DNA from: Planctomycetota bacterium
GTDB taxonomy: Bacteria; Planctomycetota; Planctomycetia; Pirellulales; Pirellulaceae
DNA: 36,845 nt
Direction of reading: 5' to 3'
NCBI GenBank assembly: GCA_018970165.1
Contig: JAGWWZ010000031.1
Location: 1-36,845, forward strand
This document shows positions 16,794 through 26,895 of the stretch, in pieces; position 1 is the first letter of the stretch, and every line of letters begins with the position of its first letter. A program made the translations under genes and the position numbers. A model generated the notes under the pieces. It made no database searches and was not told where the DNA came from. It saw nothing but the letters and a program-made list of their open reading frames with translations.

Positions 16794-17792
16794 ATGCAAC
16801 AACTTGATCTCGAAAACGATGACGCGCAACTGGTTGAGCAACTGCAAACGGGTCGAACCCATATCGAACGCGAACTGGCAAAAGTCATCGTCGGACAGAA
16901 ACCGGTCATCGAGCAGCTTCTGATCTGCCTCTTCTCCGGCACCCATTGTTTGATCACCGGGGCACCCGGACTGGCAAAGACCCTCTTGGTCCGAAGCGTC
17001 GCCCAAGTATTCCACCTTGATTTCCAACGGATCCAGTTCACGCCAGACCTTATGCCCGCCGACATCACCGGAACCGAAATTCTGGCCGAAGTCGAGGGAC
17101 GCCGTAGTCTGCAATTCCTACGAGGCCCAATCTTCGCCAATGTGATCCTTGCCGACGAAATCAACCGCACTCCCCCGAAAACCCAATCGGCACTGCTCGA
17201 AGCGATGCAGGAGCATCAAGTCACCGCTGCTGGCAAACGGTATCCTCTCCCGGAACCGTTCTTCGTGTTGGCGACTCAAAACCCGATCGAGATGGAAGGA
17301 ACCTACCCTCTTCCCGAAGCGCAGCTCGATCGATTCATGTTCAATGTTTTGATCGATTACTTGCCCTACAAAGATGAACTGCAAGTCGTCCTCGAAACCA
17401 CCAGCCGCACGCCGCAGAAGATCGAACCTCTCTTCAGGGGCGAAGACATACTTCGATTCCAAGGACTCGTGCGCCGTATGCCGATCGCCGAGGAAGTCGC
17501 TGGCTATGCCGTACGCTTGGCCGCCGCAACTCGAGCAGGACGAGAACAAGCTCCGGACTTCATCAATCAATGGGTGACCTGGGGGGCCGGACTTCGAGGC
17601 GCGCAAATGCTCGTGCTGGGTGCCAAAGCTCGAGCGCTGATCAACGGACAATCCCACGTCCGCCATGAAGACATTCGCGCCCTAGCGGCACCCGTGTTCC
17701 GACATCGCATCCTGATGTCCTACAAGGCAGAAGCCGAAGGTGTCACGGTCGAGGATTGTATTGCTCGACTTCTTGAGGAAGTCCGCCCGTGA
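16794..17792 (+). CDS. MoxR-family AAA+ ATPase
   Basis: The protein has 332 residues and a complete MoxR core: Walker A GAPGLAKT at residues 56-63, the pre-sensor segment QFTPDLMPADITGTE (81-95), Walker B VILADE at 117-122 followed by INRTPPKTQSALLEAMQEHQ, sensor 1 ATQNP at 160-164, and the arginine-finger region EAQLDRF near 180. The C-terminal helical lid extends to residue 332. MoxR proteins are chaperone-like ATPases that mature or remodel VWA/MIDAS partners, usually encoded next door, as here. The stop overlaps the next start in GTGA, showing translational coupling. Confidence 0.97.
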   Translation: MQQLDLENDDAQLVEQLQTGRTHIERELAKVIVGQKPVIEQLLICLFSGTHCLITGAPGLAKTLLVRSVAQVFHLDFQRIQFTPDLMPADITGTEILAEVEGRRSLQFLRGPIFANVILADEINRTPPKTQSALLEAMQEHQVTAAGKRYPLPEPFFVLATQNPIEMEGTYPLPEAQLDRFMFNVLIDYLPYKDELQVVLETTSRTPQKIEPLFRGEDILRFQGLVRRMPIAEEVAGYAVRLAAATRAGREQAPDFINQWVTWGAGLRGAQMLVLGAKARALINGQSHVRHEDIRALAAPVFRHRILMSYKAEAEGVTVEDCIARLLEEVRP

Positions 17793-18730
17793 GCCAACTG
17801 CAGTCACCTCGCGAACCATGGATCGACATGAAAACCCTGATGGCGATCCAGGACCTCCCCTGGCGGGCAAGAACGCTGGTCGATGGCCTCAACGCAGGCT
17901 TGCACCGCAGCCCACTCCATGGGTTTTCCGTCGAGTTCAGCGAGTATCGCCCTTTCAGCCAAGGGGACGACCCCCGAACCATCGATTGGAAACTCTACGC
18001 ACGGTCCGATCGTTACTACGTTAAAAAGTTCGAGGACGAAACCAACCGTCGTTGCTATCTGGTCGTCGATCAAAGCCGCTCGATGAGCTACGGCTCGATT
18101 CCTTACAGCAAACACGACTACGCCCGAACACTCGGGGCAACGCTGTCCCTTCATCTGATTCGCCAACGCGACGCAGTTGGGTTACTCACCTTCGATGAAT
18201 CGGTCAAAGAAATTGTCACGGCCCGATTTCGCCATGGTCAATGGAAACGAATTCTAGGGTTGCTGGACCGGGAACCATCGGGAAATCAAACCGATATCGC
18301 AAAACCATTGTCGGATGTCGCGCAATTGGTATCGCAGCGCAGTCTGGTGATCGTTCTTTCGGACTTCTTGGTCCCCATCGAGTCTCTGCGCGTTCCGCTC
18401 GGCCTGCTTCGAGCTCGACGTCATGAAGTCGTGCTGATGCGAATCCTCGATCCACGCGAAATCGATTTCGATTTTGATCAAGCCGCCATGGTTCGCGATG
18501 CGGAAACCGAGCGAGAGATCTTCGTCGATCCCTCGGTTGCCAAGCAAAATTACCTTGAGCGATTTCAAGCTCACCAAAGAGACTTGAAATCTCTTTGCGA
18601 ATCGGCTGGCATCGGTATCGAAACCCTGCGCACCGATCAACCTATGGACCAAGCTTTGGTCCGTTTCCTATCGCAACAACAACGGCGTGGGACATCTCGC
18701 AACCAACCCTCTGAGGTTGGCTCGCCATGA
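17789..18730 (+). CDS. DUF58 domain-containing protein
   Basis: The protein has 313 residues. The DUF58 signature is clear at about 41-85: SPLHGFSVEFSEYRPFSQGD, DPRTIDWKLYARSDRYYV, then KKFEDETNR. The following VWA-like part has a MIDAS DQSRS at 94-98. DUF58 proteins are the usual partners of MoxR ATPases. It starts at GTG inside the GTGA overlap with the MoxR gene, and ends in an ATGA overlap with the next gene. There is no signal peptide or membrane helix, so it is cytoplasmic or peripheral, between the ATPase and the membrane VWA proteins. Confidence 0.95.
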   Translation: MSQLQSPREPWIDMKTLMAIQDLPWRARTLVDGLNAGLHRSPLHGFSVEFSEYRPFSQGDDPRTIDWKLYARSDRYYVKKFEDETNRRCYLVVDQSRSMSYGSIPYSKHDYARTLGATLSLHLIRQRDAVGLLTFDESVKEIVTARFRHGQWKRILGLLDREPSGNQTDIAKPLSDVAQLVSQRSLVIVLSDFLVPIESLRVPLGLLRARRHEVVLMRILDPREIDFDFDQAAMVRDAETEREIFVDPSVAKQNYLERFQAHQRDLKSLCESAGIGIETLRTDQPMDQALVRFLSQQQRRGTSRNQPSEVGSP

Positions 18731-20775
18731 ACTTTCTCAGCCCCCTGTACGCTGCAGCCGCACTCGCGATCGCTGTTCCCATCCTGCTTCACTTGGTCAG
18801 ACGACAACCCAAAAACAGGCTCGCATTCAGTTCGCTTCTGTTTCTCTCGGAAACTCCTCCGCGATTGACGAGAAACAGTCGCATCGAAAACTGGTTTCTC
18901 CTCTTACTGAGATCCCTCCTGTTGCTGATGATTGCATTTGCATTCGCGAGGCCCTATTGGAGCGAAGCGGTGAATACAACCGCCAGTTCGGCTGCGGGCA
19001 AGCGAAAGTGCATCCTCATCGACCAGAGCGCTAGCATGCAGCGCGACGGTGTGTGGAAAAACGCGATTGGACAAGCTCGCGAAGTGATTCAAAGCGCCCT
19101 CCCCACCGACACGATCGCTGTTTACGGATTCGATTCGCAACTCCATTCTGTCCTTCCTCTTTCGCAAGCTCGCAGTCTACCGATCGGCAAAAGATCCTCA
19201 TCCGCTCTATCCGCGATTGACTCGCTCAATCCCTCTTGGTCGCCATCGGATCTCGGCACAGCAATTGTCACCTGCCTCGACACACTTCAAGTGGATAGCG
19301 CGGACAACGAAGAAACCCACTCTGGACATGCGGAAATCATCATCATTTCCGACTTGACTATCGGTTGCGATGTTCGCGCATTGGAACAGGGCGAATGGCC
19401 CGAGGATACTTCTGTGCAATTGATACGCGCGGTTCCTAGCAAACCGGGGAATGCGTCGTTTGTTCTCCTCGATCCTACCGACCCGACCAATGAATCGGGG
19501 GAATATCGAGTCCGCGTCTCGAACGCTCGCGATTCCGTTCCCGAGTCATTTCAACTTCGATGGTTAAACAAAGACGGCAACGGTATCCAAGAAACCTCGG
19601 TCGAATGCACGGTTCCTCGAGGCTCCTATCGCATTGTGAAATGTTCGCCTCCGCCCGAGGCGGCTTCGGGAATCGAACTAATTGGAGATGATTGTCCATT
19701 CGATAACCGACGATTTCTCGTGATGGATCCTCCGTCTCCTTCGATGATCGGCATTGTCGAAGAGGATGGACTTCCCCCCGAGGAGTCACTCGCCTATTTC
19801 TTGGAACGGATTCCCCTGGATACTGCCTATCGCAAAGTGCAGCTACAACGCTACAAGCCCGGTTCGGATTGGCTCAGCGAGCAGAGCAAGAGCCCTGCAT
19901 GGATCATCTTGTCTCATGCTGCAACACTTCGCGATGCCGATCAGTGTCGCAGCGTTCTGCAGGCTGGCGGTTATGTCACTTTGGTGATGGATCGTCCCGC
20001 CAATTCCCCACACCGCGACGGGGGAACTCTCGGGGATCAGTTGAAAAAAATAACAAGTCGGTGCACCGAAGTTGAGATCGGCGCAGTTTCGGAACGCAAG
20101 GTGCGAGAGTTCGATTTTCTGCAGCGGCTTGAGTTCGGGCACCCAATCCTCGCACCCCTTGCGAATTCGCAATTCAACGATTTTTCAAAGGTTCGGTTTT
20201 GGCGGCATCGTATGATTGAAGGTTGGGAGTTTTCCGACTGGCGAGTCTTGGCATGGTTCAGCGAAAACCATCCTGCCATCTTGGAACGAGATGCACAAAA
20301 GGGGAAGTTTTCCGTCATGACCTTCGGTTGGCAGCCTGTGGAGAGCCAGTTGGCATTGTCGAGCAAGTTTGTGCCGTTGATCGCCGGATTTTACGCCCAG
20401 GCCCAACCGGATACGGGGGCACGCAGGGAATGGATCGCCGGAAGCGATCGCGCTCCCAAACCCGGCATCTACAGCGACCCACAGGATTCCGATGAATCCA
20501 GGAAGGTTGCGGCCAATATCGACCCCCGCGAGAGTTTGACCGATCCGTTGGATCCCTCCGAATTGACCCGCTATGGAGTCCCACTGGCATCGGATCAACC
20601 CTCCGAACAAATCACAAACCAACGGGAGCGAGTGTTGGTTGCCGCAGAGTTGGAAGCTCGTCAGGCATGGTGGTGGTGGCTCGTCTCTGCCTGCCTCATA
20701 GCAGTGGGCTTGGAATCGTTGTTATGCTGGAGTAGATCTGCCACCGCGCCCTCGCTGAGTTTGGCCAAGGAGTAG
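18727..20775 (+). CDS. BatA-like membrane protein with VWA domain
   Basis: The protein has 682 residues. The N-terminal double-membrane-helix domain (BatA N-terminal type) has helix 1 at about 5-23 (LYAAAALAIAVPILLHLVRR) and helix 2 at about 57-74, with RLAFSSLLFLSETPP and the conserved ARPYW following. A VWA-like domain starts at about 93 (KCILIDQSASM) with MIDAS D99, S101 and S103. A large extracytoplasmic region follows, and one more helix lies near 655-675 (a WWWW-rich segment). Aerotolerance-type Bat proteins act with MoxR in envelope maintenance. It overlaps the DUF58 gene in ATGA and is 4 nt before the next gene, whose AAGGAG (20767-20772) lies in its own last codons. Confidence 0.9.
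   Translation: MNFLSPLYAAAALAIAVPILLHLVRRQPKNRLAFSSLLFLSETPPRLTRNSRIENWFLLLLRSLLLLMIAFAFARPYWSEAVNTTASSAAGKRKCILIDQSASMQRDGVWKNAIGQAREVIQSALPTDTIAVYGFDSQLHSVLPLSQARSLPIGKRSSSALSAIDSLNPSWSPSDLGTAIVTCLDTLQVDSADNEETHSGHAEIIIISDLTIGCDVRALEQGEWPEDTSVQLIRAVPSKPGNASFVLLDPTDPTNESGEYRVRVSNARDSVPESFQLRWLNKDGNGIQETSVECTVPRGSYRIVKCSPPPEAASGIELIGDDCPFDNRRFLVMDPPSPSMIGIVEEDGLPPEESLAYFLERIPLDTAYRKVQLQRYKPGSDWLSEQSKSPAWIILSHAATLRDADQCRSVLQAGGYVTLVMDRPANSPHRDGGTLGDQLKKITSRCTEVEIGAVSERKVREFDFLQRLEFGHPILAPLANSQFNDFSKVRFWRHRMIEGWEFSDWRVLAWFSENHPAILERDAQKGKFSVMTFGWQPVESQLALSSKFVPLIAGFYAQAQPDTGARREWIAGSDRAPKPGIYSDPQDSDESRKVAANIDPRESLTDPLDPSELTRYGVPLASDQPSEQITNQRERVLVAAELEARQAWWWWLVSACLIAVGLESLLCWSRSATAPSLSLAKE
20767..20772 (+). 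promoter_or_regulatory. Shine-Dalgarno site before 20780
   Basis: AAGGAG lies 7 nt before ATG 20780, within the final codons of the BatA-like gene, fixing this start and coupling the two genes. Confidence 0.65.
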
Positions 20776-20779
20776 GAAT

Positions 20780-23700
20780 ATGGATCCTCAAATCGAGTAT
20801 TTCCTGGCGAGAGTTGCACAGCGTTTCCGCAGCCGGCGTTGGGCATGGTGTTTGAGTCTCCTTTGGCTAGCGCTCGCACTTGCGATCGGAGCCGGATGGA
20901 TTTCAATCCCCGCGCTTGAGGGTCTTTCGTGGAGGTCATGGGCGACTCCGCTAGGTATCGTGTTTGCGGGTTTCGTGGTTTCGTGGTTGTACTCGCGCTG
21001 GTCCCATCGGGATCTTCGTGCGATGGCATCTCATGTCGAACGGGCATTTCCTACGCTCGAACAGCGATTGCTGACCAGTGCCAATACTTCGACAGATAGC
21101 TCCCCCTATTTCCGTCGTCGCTTGGCACAGGATGTGATCCGACACGCCCGATCACACGATTGGAAGCAGGCTCTTTCGCCATTCCAATTTTGGGGAGCAT
21201 GGATGCTTCAGTGGCTTGCTTTTTTGTGTTTAGCGATGCTGGTATCCATGGGTTGGAATCCCTCCTTGGGCAAACTGCTTCCAAGTGGTGCAGCGGATGC
21301 GATCTTCGGTCCATCCGATCGTTGGCAAGTAGAGCCAGGCGATATCGAGGTGGAGCGAGGTAGCGATTTATTTGTGACCCTGCGATTTGAGCAACAACGA
21401 TCCGAACGGATCGATCTCGATGCGAAACTGATCCTCGAGAAACCGGATGCTCGCGAAATGTTGGCGATGGCACGCTCTCTGGGTGATTCGATCTTTGGAG
21501 CAGCGGTACGTCGCGTTGAGGATTCCTTTCAATACCGTGTCGAAGTGAGTGGGCAATCGAGTCCCACCTACCGTGCGACCGTCTTTGAATATCCCGCCTT
21601 AGTCCGATGCGATGCACTGATCGAGCCTCCATCGTACGCTCGCCAACCGGAAAAACGGATCGAGGATACACGCCGTGTCACCGTCCCTGAAGAGACAAAA
21701 TTGACTTGGATCTGCACTCTCAACAAACCTATCGATATCGCCGAACTCGTCGACGAAGATGATATCGCAACCCCATTGGTAGCCGAGTCTGAGAACAGCA
21801 GCATCTATCGAGCGACTTTCACGATGAAGAAATCGAAGAAGTGGAAGATTCGCTTAATCGATCGCGATGGTCGCCGTGCGAAGATTGAGGAGCAACTGTC
21901 CGCTCGCGTCCTTCAGAACAAGCCATCAGCCATTCAATTGGGACGGCCCGCGGATCAGCGAGTGTCTCCCATTCAGGAGATCGATCTTACCGCAACGTTG
22001 ACCGACGACTTTGGTATCCGCAAAGGGGGATTGACCTACTCGCTCTCTGGCCAAGAACCTCGCGAGATCGTGCTTCTCGATGCACCGGAATTGTCTTCCA
22101 TGGCTCTCAAGGAAGAGGTCTCTTACTCACTCGCATTAGAGGATCTGAATGCGCAGAGCGATCAGTTGCTCTCGTATTATTTCTGGATGGAGGATCTCGA
22201 CAACAACGGAAACCCGCGCCGAACGGACGGCGACATGTTCTTCGCGGAGGTCAGACCTTTTGAGGAGTTGTTCCGCCAAGGGGATAATGCATCATCGAAT
22301 CAGCAACAATCGCAACAAAGCCAGGGTTCACAAGCCTCGGGTATGGCTGAAGAACTTGGCGAGCTTCAGAAGAAAATCATCACAGGCACTTGGAATACGA
22401 TTCGCGAATTCAACGTCAAATCGAATGAGGAGCGACGAACCTCGGTCGACGTATTGCTCGAATCGCAACAACAAGCGCGATCCCAGACGGATGCTCTCTC
22501 GCAAGCGATCCAAAGTGAGGATTCTCAAGGCATTCTTCAGCAAATCCAGCAGTCGATGGACGATGCGATCGAGAAACTCAATCAGGCGAAACAGGATTCG
22601 TCATCGGATTCACTCAGACAAGCGATGCAGCAGGAGCGTACCGCCTATGAGGGTCTCTTGAAACTCCGAGCACGGGAGTTCGAGGTCAACCAGTCCCAAC
22701 AATCGCAATCTTCGAGCCAATCGCAATCGCAAAGTCAGCGTTCTCGACAGCAGCAGATCGAGCAATTGAAACTGGAGAACGATGAGAATCGCTATGAGAC
22801 GGAAAGCCGTCCGGAAACCAACGAGGATGCCGCGCAGCGCGAGATGCGTCAGGTGATGAACCGCCTCGACGAACTCGCCCGCCGCCAGCAAGATCTCAAC
22901 GAACAATTGCGAGAGTTGGACCTCGCCCTTCAAGAAGCCAAAACCGAAGAGGCAAAGAAAGAGATCGAGGAGCAACTCAAACGTCTGCGAGATAGCCAGC
23001 AGGAGTTGCTGCAGGACACCGATGAGTTGCTTGACCGTATGAATCGCGAGAGCAATCAGCAAAGCATGCAGGAATCGCGAGAACAAATGGAACAAGCGCG
23101 AGAACAATTGCGGGAATCTTCCGAAGCCATCGAGCAGCAGCAACCATCGTCCGCACTCGCGTCCGGATCGAGAGCACAACAGACGATGGAACAGACACGG
23201 GAGTCCCTGCGCCAGCAGTCTGCATCCGGCTTGCAAGAGAATATGCGTGAACTACTCGAACAGGCCGACTCTCTGGAGCGACGGCAACAACAATTGGAAC
23301 AACGCATGCCAGGTCGCCCCGCTGACGATGCAACACCTCGTCCCGAAGATGACACAAACCCACCGAATCAAAACTCCGTCCTCAGACCCGAAGCCTCAAC
23401 CGAAGCGGATGACTCGCTCGCCAAGGATTGGCAACAACAGCGTCAGGCACTCGAAGAGCTTCTTGAGAACGTGAAGGAAACAGTCACCGAATCGGAGACG
23501 AGCGAGCCAGTGCTCGCCGAGGAACTTTACGAGACTTATCGACAAGCCCAACGCGAACAACTCGGCGAACGCTTGGAAAAAACATCGCAGTTGCTCGAAC
23601 GAGGTTTGGATGAACCCGCTCGAACACTCGCAGACCAAGCCGGCCAGGGAATCCGCCGTCTCCGAGAGCAAATCGAGCAATCCTCCGAAAGCGTACTCGG

Positions 23701-24526
23701 CAGCGAACAACAGTCCCTCAACCGGGCCCTGCGAGAACTCGATCGCGCCCGAGAGGCTCTGCAACCCGAAAACGAATCTGCCGATCCCCAGGGTTCCAAT
23801 CCCCGGGGTTCAGATTCCGAAGAAGCCGAATCAGAGCGACCTAGCGGTCAACAACAAGAAGGTCAACAACAAGAAGGTCAACAACGTGAAGGCCAACAAC
23901 GTGACGGCCAACAACGCGACGGCCAACAACGCGACGGCCAACAACGCGACGGCCAGCAACGCGACGGCCAGCAACGTGAAGGCCAACAACGCGACGGCCA
24001 ACAACGCGACGGCCAACAACGCGACGGCCAACAACGTGAAGGCCAACAACGCGACGGCCAACAACGTGACGGCCAACAACGTGACGGCCAGCAGCGTGAA
24101 GGTCAGCAGTGGGGCAACCAGCAGCGAGCCGAGACCGGCCGCTCCCTTGGACCATGGAATATGGAACTCCCGATGGGGCCTCTGCTCGGCGAGGAGTATC
24201 AAGAATGGAATGATTCGATTCGAGAGGTTGAGGAATTGGTTCGCGATCCGGAACTCAAGGCCGAGGCGGCTCGCATCCGCGAGGCGGCTCGGGAAATGAG
24301 GATCGAGTACAAGCGGCATTCCAAGGTGCCTCAGTGGCCGTTGGTCGAACGATTGATCACGCAACCCATGGATCAATTGCGAGGTCGAATCGCACAGGAA
24401 CTGCTTCGCAAAACCGCAGAAAAGAATCAGATCGTTCCTCTGGATCGCGATCCTGTTCCTCGCCAATTCCAAAAGGCGCTCGACAGTTACTTTGAGCGCC
24501 TCGGGTCCGAGAGTCCCAAGCCATGA
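20780..24526 (+). CDS. giant coiled-coil membrane protein with pentapeptide repeat (DUF4175-like)
   Basis: The protein has 1248 residues. There are three membrane helices near the N-terminus (about 19-41, 51-74 and 137-159). The loop between helices 2 and 3 has [18 protein letters not shown], matching in place and pattern the 1532-4957 protein. A beta-rich extracytoplasmic region spans about 180-480 ([19 protein letters not shown]). A very long Gln/Glu/Arg-rich coiled-coil region spans about 500-1000. Seventeen GQQ(Q/R)(E/D) units fill 1023-1107. A C-terminal helical domain begins at about 1120 ([20 protein letters not shown]). Such proteins are known in planctomycete MoxR operons; the molecular role is unknown, but a periplasmic scaffold is plausible. 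Its stop overlaps the next start in ATGA (24523-24526). Confidence 0.88.
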   Translation: MDPQIEYFLARVAQRFRSRRWAWCLSLLWLALALAIGAGWISIPALEGLSWRSWATPLGIVFAGFVVSWLYSRWSHRDLRAMASHVERAFPTLEQRLLTSANTSTDSSPYFRRRLAQDVIRHARSHDWKQALSPFQFWGAWMLQWLAFLCLAMLVSMGWNPSLGKLLPSGAADAIFGPSDRWQVEPGDIEVERGSDLFVTLRFEQQRSERIDLDAKLILEKPDAREMLAMARSLGDSIFGAAVRRVEDSFQYRVEVSGQSSPTYRATVFEYPALVRCDALIEPPSYARQPEKRIEDTRRVTVPEETKLTWICTLNKPIDIAELVDEDDIATPLVAESENSSIYRATFTMKKSKKWKIRLIDRDGRRAKIEEQLSARVLQNKPSAIQLGRPADQRVSPIQEIDLTATLTDDFGIRKGGLTYSLSGQEPREIVLLDAPELSSMALKEEVSYSLALEDLNAQSDQLLSYYFWMEDLDNNGNPRRTDGDMFFAEVRPFEELFRQGDNASSNQQQSQQSQGSQASGMAEELGELQKKIITGTWNTIREFNVKSNEERRTSVDVLLESQQQARSQTDALSQAIQSEDSQGILQQIQQSMDDAIEKLNQAKQDSSSDSLRQAMQQERTAYEGLLKLRAREFEVNQSQQSQSSSQSQSQSQRSRQQQIEQLKLENDENRYETESRPETNEDAAQREMRQVMNRLDELARRQQDLNEQLRELDLALQEAKTEEAKKEIEEQLKRLRDSQQELLQDTDELLDRMNRESNQQSMQESREQMEQAREQLRESSEAIEQQQPSSALASGSRAQQTMEQTRESLRQQSASGLQENMRELLEQADSLERRQQQLEQRMPGRPADDATPRPEDDTNPPNQNSVLRPEASTEADDSLAKDWQQQRQALEELLENVKETVTESETSEPVLAEELYETYRQAQREQLGERLEKTSQLLERGLDEPARTLADQAGQGIRRLREQIEQSSESVLGSEQQSLNRALRELDRAREALQPENESADPQGSNPRGSDSEEAESERPSGQQQEGQQQEGQQREGQQRDGQQRDGQQRDGQQRDGQQRDGQQREGQQRDGQQRDGQQRDGQQREGQQRDGQQRDGQQRDGQQREGQQWGNQQRAETGRSLGPWNMELPMGPLLGEEYQEWNDSIREVEELVRDPELKAEAARIREAAREMRIEYKRHSKVPQWPLVERLITQPMDQLRGRIAQELLRKTAEKNQIVPLDRDPVPRQFQKALDSYFERLGSESPKP
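23846..24100 (+). repeat. 15-bp tandem repeat, 17 units, coding for GQQ(Q/R)(E/D)
   Basis: Seventeen in-frame 15-nt units of the form GG(C/T)CA(A/G)CA(A/G)CG(C/T)GA(C/A) encode GQQQE x2, [10 protein letters not shown] x5, [10 protein letters not shown] x3, [10 protein letters not shown] x3, GQQRE. The last degenerates into GQQWG. Three-to-one alternation of RD and RE units points to higher-order duplication of about 60 bp. The frame is always preserved. Confidence 0.95.
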
Positions 24527-26895
24527 TGTTGTTGGCGGATTTGGTATTCGCGCGGCAGGCTTGGTTGCCGTGGGCTTGGGGATTCGGCGCAATTCTGCTG
24601 ATCCTGTCCCTGCTGTCGTACCGCAAGAGCGCCATGCCACTGCAGATGCGTTGCCTCGCGCTGCTGCTTCGTTCGTTGGGTATCGGTTTGCTTCTTTTTG
24701 CCTGGCTGGAACCGATGTCCAGTAGGGAGCAGCCCAAGCCTCAAGCCAACTCGCTGTTGGTAGCGGTCGATAACAGCAACTCGATGAAAGCCTTGGTGAG
24801 CAACAGCGATGAAGAAGCGTTTCGATCCTTAATCGCCGATGACGCATCTTGGCTCGTGAATGCAACGGAAACCTATCGCGTCCGGAAGTATCTCTTCGAT
24901 AGTGAAGTTATTCCAACCGACTCTCTCACTTCATGGACGGGTGAAGGGAGCAGTTCCTCGCTGGACCGGTCTCTCAAAAATCTTGCAACACGTTATCGCG
25001 ATCAACCGGTAGCGGGGATCATTCTCGTGACCGATGGGCGATCGACCGATCCCGCCGATGCGATGAAACGACAGCTTGTGCGAGAAACGGGTGGACAGAT
25101 ACCTATCTTCCCAGTACGTATCGGCGCACTTCGCACGCTGCGCGATCTGAAGATCGACTCGGTCTCGGTCCTACAATCGGAATTCGAAACCGCACCAGTG
25201 ACGATGACCGCGGAGGTCTCCCACGTTGGTTTCTCCGGTGAGGAAGCAGAGGTAGAACTCAAGGATACCGCTGGCAAAACAATCGACAGCAAGAAGGTAT
25301 CATTGTCCGCCGATCGGCCCACGGCGAAAGTCGAGTTTCGATTTCGTCCAGAGCAGAGTGGCGTAACAGCCTACGAGCTGGTTGTTAAACCATCCGACCC
25401 GAACTCCCTCGACTCGAAACCGGAAATCACCCAGAGCAACAATCGACGCTTTCAAGTCGTCGATCGAGGCATGGGCCCCTATCGGATCTTGTATTTGGCG
25501 GGTCGACCGAATTGGGAATACAAGTTTCTTCGCCGCGCACTCGATGAAGATGCGGAGTTATCCCTGACCTCATTGATCCGTATCGCCAATCGTGAGATGA
25601 AATTCAGTTTCCGAAGCTCCAAAATGGATTCGACGAACCCTCTGTTCTCCGGCTTTGAAGATGTCTCCGACGATGAGAAGCAACAATACGACGAGCCGGT
25701 TTATGCACGACTGGGAGTTCGCAACTCTGGGGAATTGCAAAAAGGATTTCCAAAAGATGCCGAGGAGTTGTTCGAATATTCTGCGTTGATCATCGATGAT
25801 TTGGAGCATCAGTTCCTAACGCTCGACCAGCAGCAATTGATCCGCCAATTCGTCGCGGTTCGCGGTGGTGCGTTGCTTGCACTCGGTGGCCAAGAGAGCA
25901 TGCGAGGGACGGAGTTTCGGGACTCGGTGTTGGGCCAGATTCTCCCCCTTTACGGAGACTCTTCGCCGGTTTCAACGAGCGTTCCGGAATTGTTTCAGGA
26001 GTCGCCGGAAAAGTTGCGGTTTCAATTGACGCGCGAGGGGTGGTTGCAACCTCCCATGAGGTTAGCGGATAACGAGACTGCCGAACGTAAACGATTGGAA
26101 GCGATGCCTGAGTTTCAAGTCTTCAACCGCACCAGTCGGCTCAAGCCAGGGGCATCGATCTGGATCGAAGGAGAGGTAGGGGAAGGGGAACGGATTCCTG
26201 TTTATATCTCGCAGCGTTTTGGACGAGGCAAATCCGCAGCCTTCATGCTCGGCGATTTTTGGCGATGGGGACTCAAGTATGAAGGGGAAGATCGAAGCCC
26301 CGTCTACCAAGCGTGGAGGCAAATGATACGTTCAGCTATCGCTGACGTTCCCAAACCGATCTCGATTGATCCATCGATCTCGGACGATAACCCTCGACTT
26401 GCCCGAATCCTCGTGCATGTGGCGGGTCCTGATTTTCAATCGGTCGACAATGCCCAGGTCCAAGTTGCCTTTCAATATCCGGATGGACGAAAGGTGGACG
26501 CTGTTGCTCAGCCTTCATCGCAAACCGCTGGCGACTATGAAACCGAGGCGGTCATGAGCGATTCCGGAGTCTATATGGCTACCGCAACGGTCGCCGGGCC
26601 GGACGGTTCCGCAATGGGGACCGCAACCGCAGGATGGGTGTACGAACCCGAAGCAACGGAAATGGCTCGACTCGGAATCGATGAAGACAAACTGCAGCGT
26701 TTGGCAGAGACCAGTGGCGGGAGTATTCTTTCGCCATCGCAACTGCAGTCGCTGGCCAATTGGATGCCGACCGATCGCGTCCCGATCAAAGAGATCCGGA
26801 CTTATCCATTGTGGCACGCCCCTTGGGTGATCGGATTAGCCATCGGCGCGCTGATGCTCGAGTGGTGGATAAGGAGACGCTATGGTTTGGCGTAA
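24523..26895 (+). CDS. membrane VWA protein with glutamine-amidotransferase-like domain
   Basis: The protein has 790 residues. The N-terminus has two membrane helices (about 15-33 and 45-62). A VWA-like domain follows from about 78 (LLVAVDNSNSM), MIDAS D83-S85-S87, with TDGRSTDPADAM later. A class I glutamine-amidotransferase-like region runs over about 320-490 (LAGRPNWEYKFLRRAL at about 325, then LIIDDLEHQFLTLDQQQ, GGALLALGGQESM). A C-terminal membrane helix (WVIGLAIGALMLEWWI) closes the protein. No catalytic Cys is evident at the GATase nucleophile position, so this domain is likely binding rather than catalytic. It is coupled to the giant protein by ATGA, and its end overlaps the C13-like gene by 14 nt. 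Confidence 0.88.
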   Translation: MMLLADLVFARQAWLPWAWGFGAILLILSLLSYRKSAMPLQMRCLALLLRSLGIGLLLFAWLEPMSSREQPKPQANSLLVAVDNSNSMKALVSNSDEEAFRSLIADDASWLVNATETYRVRKYLFDSEVIPTDSLTSWTGEGSSSSLDRSLKNLATRYRDQPVAGIILVTDGRSTDPADAMKRQLVRETGGQIPIFPVRIGALRTLRDLKIDSVSVLQSEFETAPVTMTAEVSHVGFSGEEAEVELKDTAGKTIDSKKVSLSADRPTAKVEFRFRPEQSGVTAYELVVKPSDPNSLDSKPEITQSNNRRFQVVDRGMGPYRILYLAGRPNWEYKFLRRALDEDAELSLTSLIRIANREMKFSFRSSKMDSTNPLFSGFEDVSDDEKQQYDEPVYARLGVRNSGELQKGFPKDAEELFEYSALIIDDLEHQFLTLDQQQLIRQFVAVRGGALLALGGQESMRGTEFRDSVLGQILPLYGDSSPVSTSVPELFQESPEKLRFQLTREGWLQPPMRLADNETAERKRLEAMPEFQVFNRTSRLKPGASIWIEGEVGEGERIPVYISQRFGRGKSAAFMLGDFWRWGLKYEGEDRSPVYQAWRQMIRSAIADVPKPISIDPSISDDNPRLARILVHVAGPDFQSVDNAQVQVAFQYPDGRKVDAVAQPSSQTAGDYETEAVMSDSGVYMATATVAGPDGSAMGTATAGWVYEPEATEMARLGIDEDKLQRLAETSGGSILSPSQLQSLANWMPTDRVPIKEIRTYPLWHAPWVIGLAIGALMLEWWIRRRYGLA
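26871..26876 (+). promoter_or_regulatory. Shine-Dalgarno site before 26882
   Basis: AAGGAG lies 5 nt before ATG 26882 inside the end of the preceding gene. It confirms the start and the 14-nt overlap. Confidence 0.7.

Noticed and set aside
23831-24865. 344-residue open frame on the minus strand rich in LLAVALLAV
   Set aside because: It is the mirror of the GQQRD repeat; a 15-bp repeat keeps all frames free of stops. It overlaps two well-supported plus-strand genes and has no start context.
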